Of a DNA stretch of 64,000 bases, positions 1-8,081 are shown one piece after another. Position numbers and translations under genes: made by a program. This stretch comes from an uncultured Planctomycetota bacterium (GTDB lineage Bacteria; Planctomycetota; Phycisphaerae; UBA1845; UTPLA1). Numbering within the stretch: position 1 is the stretch's first letter; each line of letters begins with the position of its first letter. The stretch is taken from assembly GCA_900696465.1 (NCBI GenBank), contig CAADGE010000048.1, positions 248,001 through 312,000 on the forward strand, in the 5' to 3' direction. The notes beneath the pieces are model-generated. The model was given only the letters and a program-made list of their open reading frames with translations, made no database searches and was not told where the DNA came from.

Positions 1-1821
1 GATGGAACGAACCTGCGCCGCCTGACCTCACATCCGGCGGCGGATGTCAGCCCGCGGTGGATGCCGGATGGCAAGTCCTTGCTCTTCCTGTCATCGCGCA
101 GCGGTTCGATGCAGGTCTGGCGGATTCCGCTGGACGGCGGGGAGGCCGAGCAAATCACGCGTGAGCCGCTCGACGCGGACCACCTGGTGATCGCGCCGAA
201 CGGGAAGCTGATTGCGTACGCGATGGAGGTCTTCCCCCGGCACAGTCCGGAGGAGACGCGGCAGCAACTCGATGAGATTGCATCGCGAAAGGCGACGGGC
301 CGGATTTACGACCGGCTCTTCATCCGACACTGGGACACCTGGAAGGACGGTCGCCGATCGCATGTGTTCGTGCATCCACTGGAAGGCGGCGAGGCGGTCG
401 ATGTCATGCGCGAGTTGGACATGGATGCGCCGACCAAGCCGTTCGGCGGCTCCGAGGAAATCAGCTTCACGCCGGACAGCCGGCAGATCATCTTTACGGC
501 ACGCAACGCCGGTCGCGATGAAGCATGGTCGACGAATCTTGATCTGTTCCTTGCGCCGGTGGATGCATCCGCCGCGCCGAGGTGTCTGACGGAATCCAAC
601 CTAGCCGTGGATACCAACCCGGTTTTCTCACCGGACGGCCGGACGCTGGCGTATCTGGCGATGGAACGTGCCGGTTACGAAGCGGACCGGATGCGGATTA
701 TGGTGCGAAGCTGGCCGGACGGCGAGACGAGGGCATTGACCGACCTGTGGGATCGATCGGCGGACGGCATCTGGTGGTCCGCCGACGGCAAGACGATCTA
801 CACCACGGCACAGAACATCGGACAACGATCGCTCTTTGCCATTGATGCCCAAAGCGGGAAGGAGCGCGTACTGGTTTGGGAAGGGAGCGTGAACCAGCCG
901 ACTCCCGCGGGAGATCGGATCATCTACACGATGAATCATCTTCGCGGTCCGGCGGAGATCTACAGTGTCAAGCCCGACGGCACCGACGTGCAGCGCCTGA
1001 CACGCATCAATGACGAGAAGCTGGCCCGAGCCCGCATGGGCGAGCCCGAACAGTTTTCGTTCGCCGGCTGGAATGACGAAAAGGTGTACGCCTACGTCGT
1101 CAAGCCGGTCGATTTCAATCCGGCGAAAAAGTACCCCGTCGCCTTCCTGATACATGGCGGCCCTCAGGGATCCTTCGGAAACGATTTTCATTATCGGTGG
1201 AACCCGCAGGCCTATGCCGGGGCGGGCTATGCCGCGGTCATGGTGGATTTTCACGGTTCGACGGGCTATGGGCAGGCCTTTACCGACTCGATCCGCGACG
1301 ACTGGGGTGGTAAGCCGCTCGAGGACCTGCAACTTGGTCTGGCGGCGGCATTGGAGAAATATCCGTGGATGGATGGTGACCGGGTAGCGGCACTCGGAGC
1401 GAGCTACGGCGGTTACATGATCAACTGGATTGCCGGGAAATGGCCGGATCGTTTTCGCTGCCTGGTCTGTCACGACGGTAATCTTTGTGAACAACTGGCC
1501 TATTTCGACACGGAGGAGCTTTGGTTCCCGGAGTGGGAGCGTCACGGAACGCCGTGGGAGAATCCGCGCAGCTACCAGGAGCATAACCCGATCAACCTCG
1601 TCAAGAACTGGAAGACGCCGATGCTGGTGATTCACGGGGCGCTGGATTTCCGGGTGGTCGATACGCAGGGGATGTCAACGTTCACCGCTTTGCAGCGTCG
1701 CGGCATACCTAGCAAGTTCCTTCACTTTCCTGATGAGAATCACTGGGTGCTCAAGCCGGCCAACAGCATTCTCTGGCATGAGACGGTAATCGGCTGGCTG
1801 GATGAGTGGACGAAAAAGTAA
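1..1821 (+). CDS. S9 family peptidase (acylaminoacyl/dipeptidyl peptidase-like), 5' truncated
   Basis: The frame is already open at base 1 and reads into a TolB/WD40-like beta-propeller repeat (DGTNLRRLT, then SPRWMPDG), so the gene starts before the window; about 606 residues are visible. The first two thirds is a propeller with repeated S-PDG-x-x-L/I motifs. The last 240 residues form the alpha/beta-hydrolase domain. The catalytic triad is visible: Ser in GASYGGY (codon at 1402), Asp in HGALDFRV (1645) and His in DENHW (1741). The family cleaves short peptides or N-acylated residues; a secreted or periplasmic location is likely but the signal region is missing. Substrate cannot be told from sequence. 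The next gene starts 98 bp downstream on the same strand. Confidence 0.93.
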   Translation, partial: DGTNLRRLTSHPAADVSPRWMPDGKSLLFLSSRSGSMQVWRIPLDGGEAEQITREPLDADHLVIAPNGKLIAYAMEVFPRHSPEETRQQLDEIASRKATGRIYDRLFIRHWDTWKDGRRSHVFVHPLEGGEAVDVMRELDMDAPTKPFGGSEEISFTPDSRQIIFTARNAGRDEAWSTNLDLFLAPVDASAAPRCLTESNLAVDTNPVFSPDGRTLAYLAMERAGYEADRMRIMVRSWPDGETRALTDLWDRSADGIWWSADGKTIYTTAQNIGQRSLFAIDAQSGKERVLVWEGSVNQPTPAGDRIIYTMNHLRGPAEIYSVKPDGTDVQRLTRINDEKLARARMGEPEQFSFAGWNDEKVYAYVVKPVDFNPAKKYPVAFLIHGGPQGSFGNDFHYRWNPQAYAGAGYAAVMVDFHGSTGYGQAFTDSIRDDWGGKPLEDLQLGLAAALEKYPWMDGDRVAALGASYGGYMINWIAGKWPDRFRCLVCHDGNLCEQLAYFDTEELWFPEWERHGTPWENPRSYQEHNPINLVKNWKTPMLVIHGALDFRVVDTQGMSTFTALQRRGIPSKFLHFPDENHWVLKPANSILWHETVIGWLDEWTKK

Positions 1822-1919
1822 CGCCCGCGGATTCAGTTGTGAGCGCGATCGAACGGCAGCTCAACGAAGTTGATACGCCGGCGAGGTTACGATGTCGGTG
1901 TAATTGAGGAGTTGATTGC

Positions 1920-3692
1920 ATGTCGGGCAACCAGCGATTTTCAACGGTCGGCCGATCACAATGGGGCTTGATCGCCCTGGTGTTTCTCGGCGCCTGCGCG
2001 TCGCACCAGGACATCTACATCCACAATGCACGGATCTGGACGAACGATCCGTCGAATCCGATTGCGAACTCGATGCACATCTGCGATAGCGTTATCGTTG
2101 CCATCGGCGACGGCGTGCGACAACGATGTAACAAGGCCGGGCACGGTCCTTTTTCCGGCACCGCCGTCAGCATCGTAGATGGTGGTGGAGCCACGGTCAT
2201 TCCCGGATTAATCGACGCCCATCTGCACCTGATTTCCGGCGGCCAGCAGCTCTCGCGTCTGAATCTGCGCGACGTATCGGATCGCGAGGCGTTCGTCGCG
2301 GAAGTTGCGGAGCGGGCGAAACAGACGCCGAAGGGTCAATGGATTACTGGTGGACGATGGTCTACGGAGAGTTGGTCCGATCCGGCACAACCGACGAAGG
2401 AATGGATCGACGAGTCGACGTCGGATCATCCCGTGCTGCTCTCGCGGATGGACGGGCACGGGGCGCTGGCCAATTCCGTCGCCCTGCGCGCCGCAGGCAT
2501 CGGGCTGTACGGTCCGCCGGACCCGCCCGGAGGTGTGATCGACCGGCACCCCATCACCGGCGAGCCGACGGGGATTCTCAAGGAATCCGCGATCGGGTTG
2601 GTGTCGAGGCACATTCCACCGCCGACCGATGAAGAACTGGAGAAGGCCCTTCTGGCGGCGCAGGTCGAGGCCCATCGCCACGGCATTACCGGCGTGCACA
2701 CGATGTCACCGTATCGTGAATTGGTGGTGATCGACCGGGCACATACCGCGGGGAAGTTAACGCTGCGGGTGCGGTTGTACATCAGCGAGAACGACTGGGG
2801 GGAGTATCTCGACCGGGCGAAGGCGCATCGCGGCGACGAGATGGTCCGCGTCTGCGGCTTCAAACAATTCGCGGATGGCTCGCTGGGCTCGCGGACGGCG
2901 TACATGGTGGAACCGTTCAAGGATAATCCCAAAGAAAGACATACGAATCGCGGCGTACTTCGTGAGGTTTTCGAGGAGGAAGGTCACCTTGAAACAATGA
3001 TCGACGCGGCGTACGCGGCGAAGCTGGGCAGCGCCATCCACGCCATCGGTGATCTGGCCAATCACATGGTGCTGGATATTTACGACAAAATCCTTGCACA
3101 ACACGGCAAGACGACATCGGAACACCACGGCTCAAGCACTTCTACTCCGCAATCTGCAATTCGAGATTCGCAGTTTCCTCGCCTACGTATCGAGCATGCA
3201 CAGCACCTGTTGCCCGGCGACATTTCGCGCTTCGCCCGACTCGGCGTCATCGCGTCGATGCAGCCGTTGCACAAGGCCGACGACGCGCGGTATGCCGAGA
3301 AGGCCATCGGCACGGAGCGATGTAAGACGAGCTATGCGTTTCGCTCGCTGTTGGACGCCGGCGCGCCGCTGGCTTTCGGCAGCGACTGGCCGGTGGTGTC
3401 GATCAATCCTTTCTTCGGTGTTCACGCGGCGGTAACGGCGCGGACGCTTGACGGCGGCATCTTTATGCCGGAGCAAAGCATTCGCGTCGAAGAGGCATTG
3501 CAGGCGTACACGAACGGCGCGGCCTGGGCAGCGGGCGACGAATCGCGTCTCGGTCGTCTTGCCCCCGGCTACCTGGCGGACTTCGTTATTCTCGATCGCG
3601 ATCTCTTCGCGATTGAGCCCGATGAGTTGAAGAACGTTGGCGTAAAAGCAACATACGTCGGCGGCCGGTGTGTCTGGTCGGCGGTGAAGTGA
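1920..3692 (+). CDS. Exported amidohydrolase, YtcJ-like (Amidohydro_3 family), lipoprotein
   Basis: 590 residues. The ATG is preceded by GAGGAG at an 8-nt spacing. The N-terminus carries a hydrophobic stretch ending in a lipobox (FLGAC, Cys about residue 26), so it is probably anchored at the outer face of a membrane. Metal-binding amidohydrolase motifs follow: DAHLH after GLID (about residue 98), IHAIGD (about 375), RIEHAQ (about 423) and FGSDWPV (about 490). YtcJ-type enzymes hydrolyse N-acyl or formamide-like substrates; the true substrate is unknown. Between the IHAIGD and RIEHAQ motifs there is an unusual Ser/Thr/His-rich insertion (about residues 399-420) coded by AT-richer DNA. It follows the S9 peptidase on the same strand, so both could act in peptide or amide scavenging. 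Confidence 0.9.
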   Translation: MSGNQRFSTVGRSQWGLIALVFLGACASHQDIYIHNARIWTNDPSNPIANSMHICDSVIVAIGDGVRQRCNKAGHGPFSGTAVSIVDGGGATVIPGLIDAHLHLISGGQQLSRLNLRDVSDREAFVAEVAERAKQTPKGQWITGGRWSTESWSDPAQPTKEWIDESTSDHPVLLSRMDGHGALANSVALRAAGIGLYGPPDPPGGVIDRHPITGEPTGILKESAIGLVSRHIPPPTDEELEKALLAAQVEAHRHGITGVHTMSPYRELVVIDRAHTAGKLTLRVRLYISENDWGEYLDRAKAHRGDEMVRVCGFKQFADGSLGSRTAYMVEPFKDNPKERHTNRGVLREVFEEEGHLETMIDAAYAAKLGSAIHAIGDLANHMVLDIYDKILAQHGKTTSEHHGSSTSTPQSAIRDSQFPRLRIEHAQHLLPGDISRFARLGVIASMQPLHKADDARYAEKAIGTERCKTSYAFRSLLDAGAPLAFGSDWPVVSINPFFGVHAAVTARTLDGGIFMPEQSIRVEEALQAYTNGAAWAAGDESRLGRLAPGYLADFVILDRDLFAIEPDELKNVGVKATYVGGRCVWSAVK

Positions 3693-3744
3693 TGCCGTGC
3701 GAACACAGACGAGACGCTCGTATCACCCTGATTGGGCCAGATGC

Positions 3745-3927
3745 TCAGAAGAAAGTCGCGCCGATGGTGGCGAGGATGGTCTGAACGCATCCGGCGCCAA
3801 ACTGCCAGCAGGTGCCGGTGGCCAGCGCAGCCAGGATCGCGAAACGACGATTACGTGAACTGCGCCGCGCGGTCGCGCGCGATGAATGAGTGTCCGGCAG
3901 GGGGGATGTATGGTGCTTCATGGGCAT
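3745..3927 (-). CDS. Small secreted or membrane protein, unknown function
   Basis: A 60-residue ORF preceded on the minus strand by AAGGAG four bases before the first ATG and ten before a second ATG (codon 3). The start is basic (many Arg and His), followed by a hydrophobic segment (FAILAALATG) and then a Cys, Trp, Gln, Phe and Gly-rich tail (CWQFGAGC, then QTILATIGATFF). The layout resembles short signal-peptide-bearing proteins I associate with Planctomycetota, but I cannot name a family. The good ribosome binding site and isolation from larger frames argue that it is real. It lies just downstream of the acetyltransferase gene on the same strand, 137 bp away, so it could have its own promoter. 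Confidence 0.55.
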   Translation of the reverse strand: MPMKHHTSPLPDTHSSRATARRSSRNRRFAILAALATGTCWQFGAGCVQTILATIGATFF

Positions 3928-4064
3928 CGTGCTCCTTCGTTCTGATCCCGCTGATTCAACGTGATACGCGTCTAATCTCTAGCAGGTCTTTTGTCTATCG
4001 ACTGCAAACGGTCCTGACGGCCAATCTGGCTGTTGTCCGTCAGTAACGACTCAACCGTGGTTCG

Positions 4065-5147
4065 TCAATATTCCCGCATCAGTTCGCACATTCGCCAGAA
4101 ATCCTGATCCATGATTCGGGCATCCTGTGAAAGGACTGGACGAACGAAAAACCGGACAGCACGATCGGAGGGCACTTTTTGAAAGCCGCGTCGCGAGAGA
4201 AGACGTTGCAGCATGCGGTTGTAGGGGTGCGAGCCGGACGGCCGGGCTTCCAGATGGCGGACACCACAGGCGGAAAGATACTTCACGCCTGCAGACAGGA
4301 GGCGATCGATTATTTGATCTGCGGGATGCTGCGCTGTATCGATTGACACCAGATCGGAAAGGAATGCGTAGTTTCGCGCATTCTCCATCTTGAAGATACC
4401 TAGTCCGACGAGTCGATCATCAACATCGGCACTGAAGACCGCGTATGGCCGGAAGGGGTTGCGGAACACGCGCCAATCGACAAAAGACTGCGACAGATGG
4501 AGGGTCAGGCCGCCGATCTGTCGGCCGAATTCGCAGGACAGATCGTCAAACCGCGAATCGGCCTGCGTACAAGGAAGAATGCGCAGGCAATCGTCGTCGT
4601 GCAGCGGCTCCATGCTGCTGGTCGCTGACCGAACCTTCGACAACTCGCAGATCATCGCCTCGAAAGGTCCGAGGCATGCAAAGCCGTTTCGAAGCAGTGA
4701 ACGGCTCGCGGTGCTGGTGAAACCCCACAGCATCTCGAATCCATCTGCTACGGCACGCTCAAGCTGCGGGCGATACATGGCATCAAGCACACCACGGCCG
4801 CGATAATCCGGATGCACGAGGGTTTCCTCATCTTTTCCCGTAGAAACCAGTCGGCCATCGCTCAACATCGGTATCGGGATGCAGGCGTGAGTGGCGATGA
4901 TGGCATCGTCACAGGTCCCCACCATGTAAGGTGGATTGGTCGGATGGGAATCGGCGAACTCCCAGCTCCATTGGGCATCGGTGCGTGGTACGTAGCCACG
5001 CATTGCAGCGCCGGGCCGAATCAGCGGGTCGTTGTAGATTTTCTGGATGGCGGGGGTGTCGCCGGGCTGCCAGAAACGCACCGATACGCCCGGCGGCAGG
5101 GTATTGCCGGATGCCTGTGCCTGCGGAACGAGTGTCGCGGCGTCCAT
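4065..5147 (-). CDS. GNAT-family N-acetyltransferase-like protein
   Basis: 360 residues. The N-terminal half has the GNAT pattern: an early strand-helix with IQKIYNDP, a central strand VGTCDDAIIATHAC, and motif A with the acetyl-CoA pyrophosphate loop VHPDYRGRGV (about residues 112-121) followed by a helix and FYSTAS-like GFTSTASRSLLRNGF. The C-terminal half (about residues 190-360) looks like a second, degenerate GNAT fold, as in two-domain enzymes. It is the last gene of the deacetylase-ABC ATPase operon, 18 bp after the ATPase stop, so it may acylate a cell-surface sugar or its precursor. That role is inferred from position only. Confidence 0.8.
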   Translation of the reverse strand: MDAATLVPQAQASGNTLPPGVSVRFWQPGDTPAIQKIYNDPLIRPGAAMRGYVPRTDAQWSWEFADSHPTNPPYMVGTCDDAIIATHACIPIPMLSDGRLVSTGKDEETLVHPDYRGRGVLDAMYRPQLERAVADGFEMLWGFTSTASRSLLRNGFACLGPFEAMICELSKVRSATSSMEPLHDDDCLRILPCTQADSRFDDLSCEFGRQIGGLTLHLSQSFVDWRVFRNPFRPYAVFSADVDDRLVGLGIFKMENARNYAFLSDLVSIDTAQHPADQIIDRLLSAGVKYLSACGVRHLEARPSGSHPYNRMLQRLLSRRGFQKVPSDRAVRFFVRPVLSQDARIMDQDFWRMCELMREY

Positions 5148-5165
5148 GCCAAGAGGCCCCCCAGG

Positions 5166-6398
5166 TCAGGCGATTTGTACAGCGGCCGGTGCACTTCGAG
5201 TGACCGTTGAGACGCTGACGCTCGGATCAACGTGGACCACACCGCCGCCGGTCACATCGCTGTCGACCATGATTCGCAATGCGTAGGGATCCTGCGCGGC
5301 ATAGGTGAGGTCGTCTCGATCGCGAACGTGATAACCGATGGCGTATTCTCCCGGAAGCATATTCATCGTGAACTCATAGCGGACATGCTGCCGGTCACCG
5401 CGTTGCGCGCTCTTTGCGGCATGTCCCATTCGCGTACTGCTGGTCTCAAAGACAGTCAGGTGGTCTTCCAGACGGATGATGGACAGGCCGTACGAGGGAC
5501 GCTGCATTTCTCTTGAAAAAAGCGCATCGTACTCAAGGCGCAGACGCCGGCCGGGCGGGCATGACCAGACGGGACGATCTGTCTCGTCAAGCAGACGCAG
5601 GTTATCGACGCTCACGGCGGCGGCGTCATCGGGTTGTTTCCCGGACAGTGTCTCGGCACAGGCATCGTAGTAGCAGGCGACGGCGCGAGCTACCGGCCCG
5701 ATATACACTTCAGAGCCACGGTCGACCACGAGCGCCCTGCGGCAGAATCGTGCCACGGCACCCAGGTCGTGCGACACAAAGACCACCGCCGTACCCTGTT
5801 TGAGGAACTGGTTCATCTTCTCCATGCACCTCGCGCGAAAGACGCGATCGCCCACGGAGAGGACTTCATCGACGAGGAGAATCTGCGGTTCAACGTGGGC
5901 GGCGATGGCAAAGCCCAGACGGGCATGCATGCCGCTGCTGTAGCGCTTGACGGGGGTATCGAGGAAATCGGCGATGCCGGCAAACTCGACAATCGCGTCG
6001 AACTTTCGACGCACCTCCTGGCGCGACATGCCGAGGATGCTGCCGTTGAGGTAGATGTTTTCGCGGCCGGTGAGGTCGCCATGAAACCCGGCGCCGAGTT
6101 CGATTAGTGCGGAGACACGCCCGCGAACGTCGATTTGCCCACCGGTCGGTTGCATGATGCCGGCAAGCAGTTTGAGCAGAGTGCTCTTGCCGGCACCATT
6201 CGGACCGATGATGCCGAAGGCCTCTCCGGCCTGCACGCTGAAGCTGATTTCCGACAGAGCCCAGAAGGCGGCGGTGTCTCTGCGCTGCCTGGCGCGCGCG
6301 GAGAAGAGACTGCCCACGACGTCGCGCAGGGAGTCAAACTGCCCGCCGCGGCGAAAGCGCTTGCAGACCTGTCGGACTTCGATCAAAGGTTGCGTCAT
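5166..6398 (-). CDS. Polysaccharide export ABC transporter ATP-binding protein, Wzt-like
   Basis: 410 residues. The ABC domain has Walker A GPNGAGKST (about residues 64-72), a Q-loop/ENIYLNG segment typical of O-antigen and teichoic acid exporters, signature YSSGMHARL, Walker B ILLVDEVLSVGD and switch His in SHDLGAV. After about residue 245 a beta-rich C-terminal domain follows, as in Wzt proteins that recognise the reducing or modified end of the glycan. Partner membrane subunit (Wzm) is not encoded in the window. Its ATG overlaps the stop of the upstream deacetylase gene by 4 bp and has AGAAGGG as SD, so the two are translationally coupled. Confidence 0.92.
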   Translation of the reverse strand: MTQPLIEVRQVCKRFRRGGQFDSLRDVVGSLFSARARQRRDTAAFWALSEISFSVQAGEAFGIIGPNGAGKSTLLKLLAGIMQPTGGQIDVRGRVSALIELGAGFHGDLTGRENIYLNGSILGMSRQEVRRKFDAIVEFAGIADFLDTPVKRYSSGMHARLGFAIAAHVEPQILLVDEVLSVGDRVFRARCMEKMNQFLKQGTAVVFVSHDLGAVARFCRRALVVDRGSEVYIGPVARAVACYYDACAETLSGKQPDDAAAVSVDNLRLLDETDRPVWSCPPGRRLRLEYDALFSREMQRPSYGLSIIRLEDHLTVFETSSTRMGHAAKSAQRGDRQHVRYEFTMNMLPGEYAIGYHVRDRDDLTYAAQDPYALRIMVDSDVTGGGVVHVDPSVSVSTVTRSAPAAVQIA

Positions 6399-7957
6399 TC
6401 CCTTCTACCTGTCGCCCTGCCGGAAAGGATTTCTGCCCTTTGCGTCCACCACTGAGCGACTTGCCGCGGAGTGGCAATCCAGACGTCATCGGCCTGTGAG
6501 AGGTATCGGCAGGCAGCGCGGTAGCTCTCCCGCCATGCAGGATCGGAATTCCAGTGGCCCACGTGCCAGTTGAGCACGGCCAGGCCGCCGAGATCGCGGA
6601 TTTCTTCGAGATGCCGAAGGGTCGTATCCTCGGCGCAGGTCACGTCTTCCGTCGGCAGATGCATGTCGGCCAGCGACATCGGAAGGATGACAAGCGGCCG
6701 GGTGTGGGCTGATCTGTCGCGGGGCAGGAAGTAAGGCAGAGCGGTGCCGGCACGGAGTCCTGCGCAGTCGTTGAAGCCGATCGAAGTGTCGTAGCACAGG
6801 CCGGCTCGAGCTGCTTCATCCAGCGTTAAGAACGGATTCTGTTGGTCGAGATTCAGATAGTGGTGCCGTAGTCCTGTCACTTTGCAGCCCGCGATGGCGC
6901 GAAGCCGATCGGCCTGCCAGGACAAGGTCGGCGTGGCGAGTCGGGTTAAATAGCTTGCGTGGAGTCCGATTTCGAAGCCACGGCGGTGCAGTTTGCGAAA
7001 CAACCGGCGATAGCGCGGGGAGGCGGCATCGTAGTCGATATCGCATTCGTGACCTGCGGATCGGGGGACCACGCTGAAGTAGAATGCAGAACGAACACCA
7101 ATGCCTTGCTCGGCGCGGCAGTATGCGGCAAAGTCCCATTCGCGTCGTCGTGTGGCAGGCCGGAGCAGGGCCTCCATCGGACCGCGCAGGCGAAGCTCTG
7201 CGCGAAGCGCCCAGTACGAGGCGCGGCGAGTCGAAGCATCGAAGCACACTCGCGAGAGCAATGAACGTGCCGGGCCGCGACGTTCCGGCGTATCGACGTC
7301 GTGCGTGAGGGCCACGGCGAATCGCCGTGCATCGGGCCATCGTGCGATCCGCGGAGGATCGATGCCAAGGCGAAACAGCACGTCGCTCAGAAGGTCCGCA
7401 TACTTTTGGATCGGCGGATTCATTTGCAGTCCGAATCGACCAATCAGACTCGAACCACAGGATACCCGGCCGTGCGCGTCTCGATCGGTTATCTCTTTTT
7501 CACTCTCCAGCGCAAGCCAGTACGCGGCTGCAAAGCCCAGATCGAAGCCGAGCCGGTGTCCCACGATCAGGCGATCCGGCGCAGCCCCGATGAATGGAAT
7601 GGGAATGCCGTCGAGAATGACGAGTGAGGCCGAGGTGCGTCGGCATGACTGCGGCGCGGCCTTGATCCACACGCGGGCGTTCATGCCCTGGATGACATCC
7701 ATGCCGTAGTAGATGCACGGTCGCGGGCAGGACTCAATCCGATACGACAGGCCGGCGGCATGAAGTACCTGTGTCAGTCCCCAGAACTGCCGAGTGTTCA
7801 AAAGCGATTGCTGCACGCTGATCGTCAGCGGCTGGGTCGCTGGGTGCGTCGCACGCGAATGTGCCACTCGGTGATCGACGCCATCAAGGATTGATCTTCG
7901 CCAAGGCGTGGCATGGGAGATGGTCTCGAATTCGTAGTCGATGAGTACGGACATCAT
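6395..7957 (-). CDS. Polysaccharide deacetylase-family protein (NodB-like fold)
   Basis: About 520 residues from the tandem ATG at 7957; a longer reading from TTG at 8005 is possible, but a -10-like TATAAG at 8008-8013 on this strand would place the transcript start inside that extension. The middle has the deacetylase metal motif ALTHDVD (about residue 220), then an His-containing LHASY motif (about 345), RHHYLN and a late NWHVGHW segment, together consistent with a divalent-metal carbohydrate esterase. The N-terminal 200 residues are an accessory domain without recognisable motifs. It is the first gene of the operon with the Wzt-like ATPase and GNAT protein, so its target is probably an exported glycan. 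Confidence 0.87.
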   Translation of the reverse strand: MMSVLIDYEFETISHATPWRRSILDGVDHRVAHSRATHPATQPLTISVQQSLLNTRQFWGLTQVLHAAGLSYRIESCPRPCIYYGMDVIQGMNARVWIKAAPQSCRRTSASLVILDGIPIPFIGAAPDRLIVGHRLGFDLGFAAAYWLALESEKEITDRDAHGRVSCGSSLIGRFGLQMNPPIQKYADLLSDVLFRLGIDPPRIARWPDARRFAVALTHDVDTPERRGPARSLLSRVCFDASTRRASYWALRAELRLRGPMEALLRPATRRREWDFAAYCRAEQGIGVRSAFYFSVVPRSAGHECDIDYDAASPRYRRLFRKLHRRGFEIGLHASYLTRLATPTLSWQADRLRAIAGCKVTGLRHHYLNLDQQNPFLTLDEAARAGLCYDTSIGFNDCAGLRAGTALPYFLPRDRSAHTRPLVILPMSLADMHLPTEDVTCAEDTTLRHLEEIRDLGGLAVLNWHVGHWNSDPAWRESYRAACRYLSQADDVWIATPRQVAQWWTQRAEILSGRATGRRE

Positions 7958-8007
7958 GCGAACCCAGTGCGGTCGCGTCACGCAACGAGCCGGCGCGCGG
8001 CCCAATT

Positions 8008-8013
8008 CTTATA
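8008..8013 (-). promoter_or_regulatory. Candidate -10 element (TATAAG) for the polysaccharide operon
   Basis: TATAAG on the minus strand, about 50 nt upstream of the preferred deacetylase ATG. No convincing -35 hexamer lies 16-18 nt upstream, so this is a weak call resting on the -10 alone. Confidence 0.3.
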
Positions 8014-8081
8014 TCGACGGTGCAGCCGCCACGAGCCGCAATCTTTTCTGCCGACCGGCCGGATCGCGCCGACGAGGGTAT

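Noticed and set aside
3732-4046. Plus-strand 104-residue frame in the gap
   Set aside because: Arg/Trp-rich composition, no SD and it runs over the better-supported small minus-strand gene.
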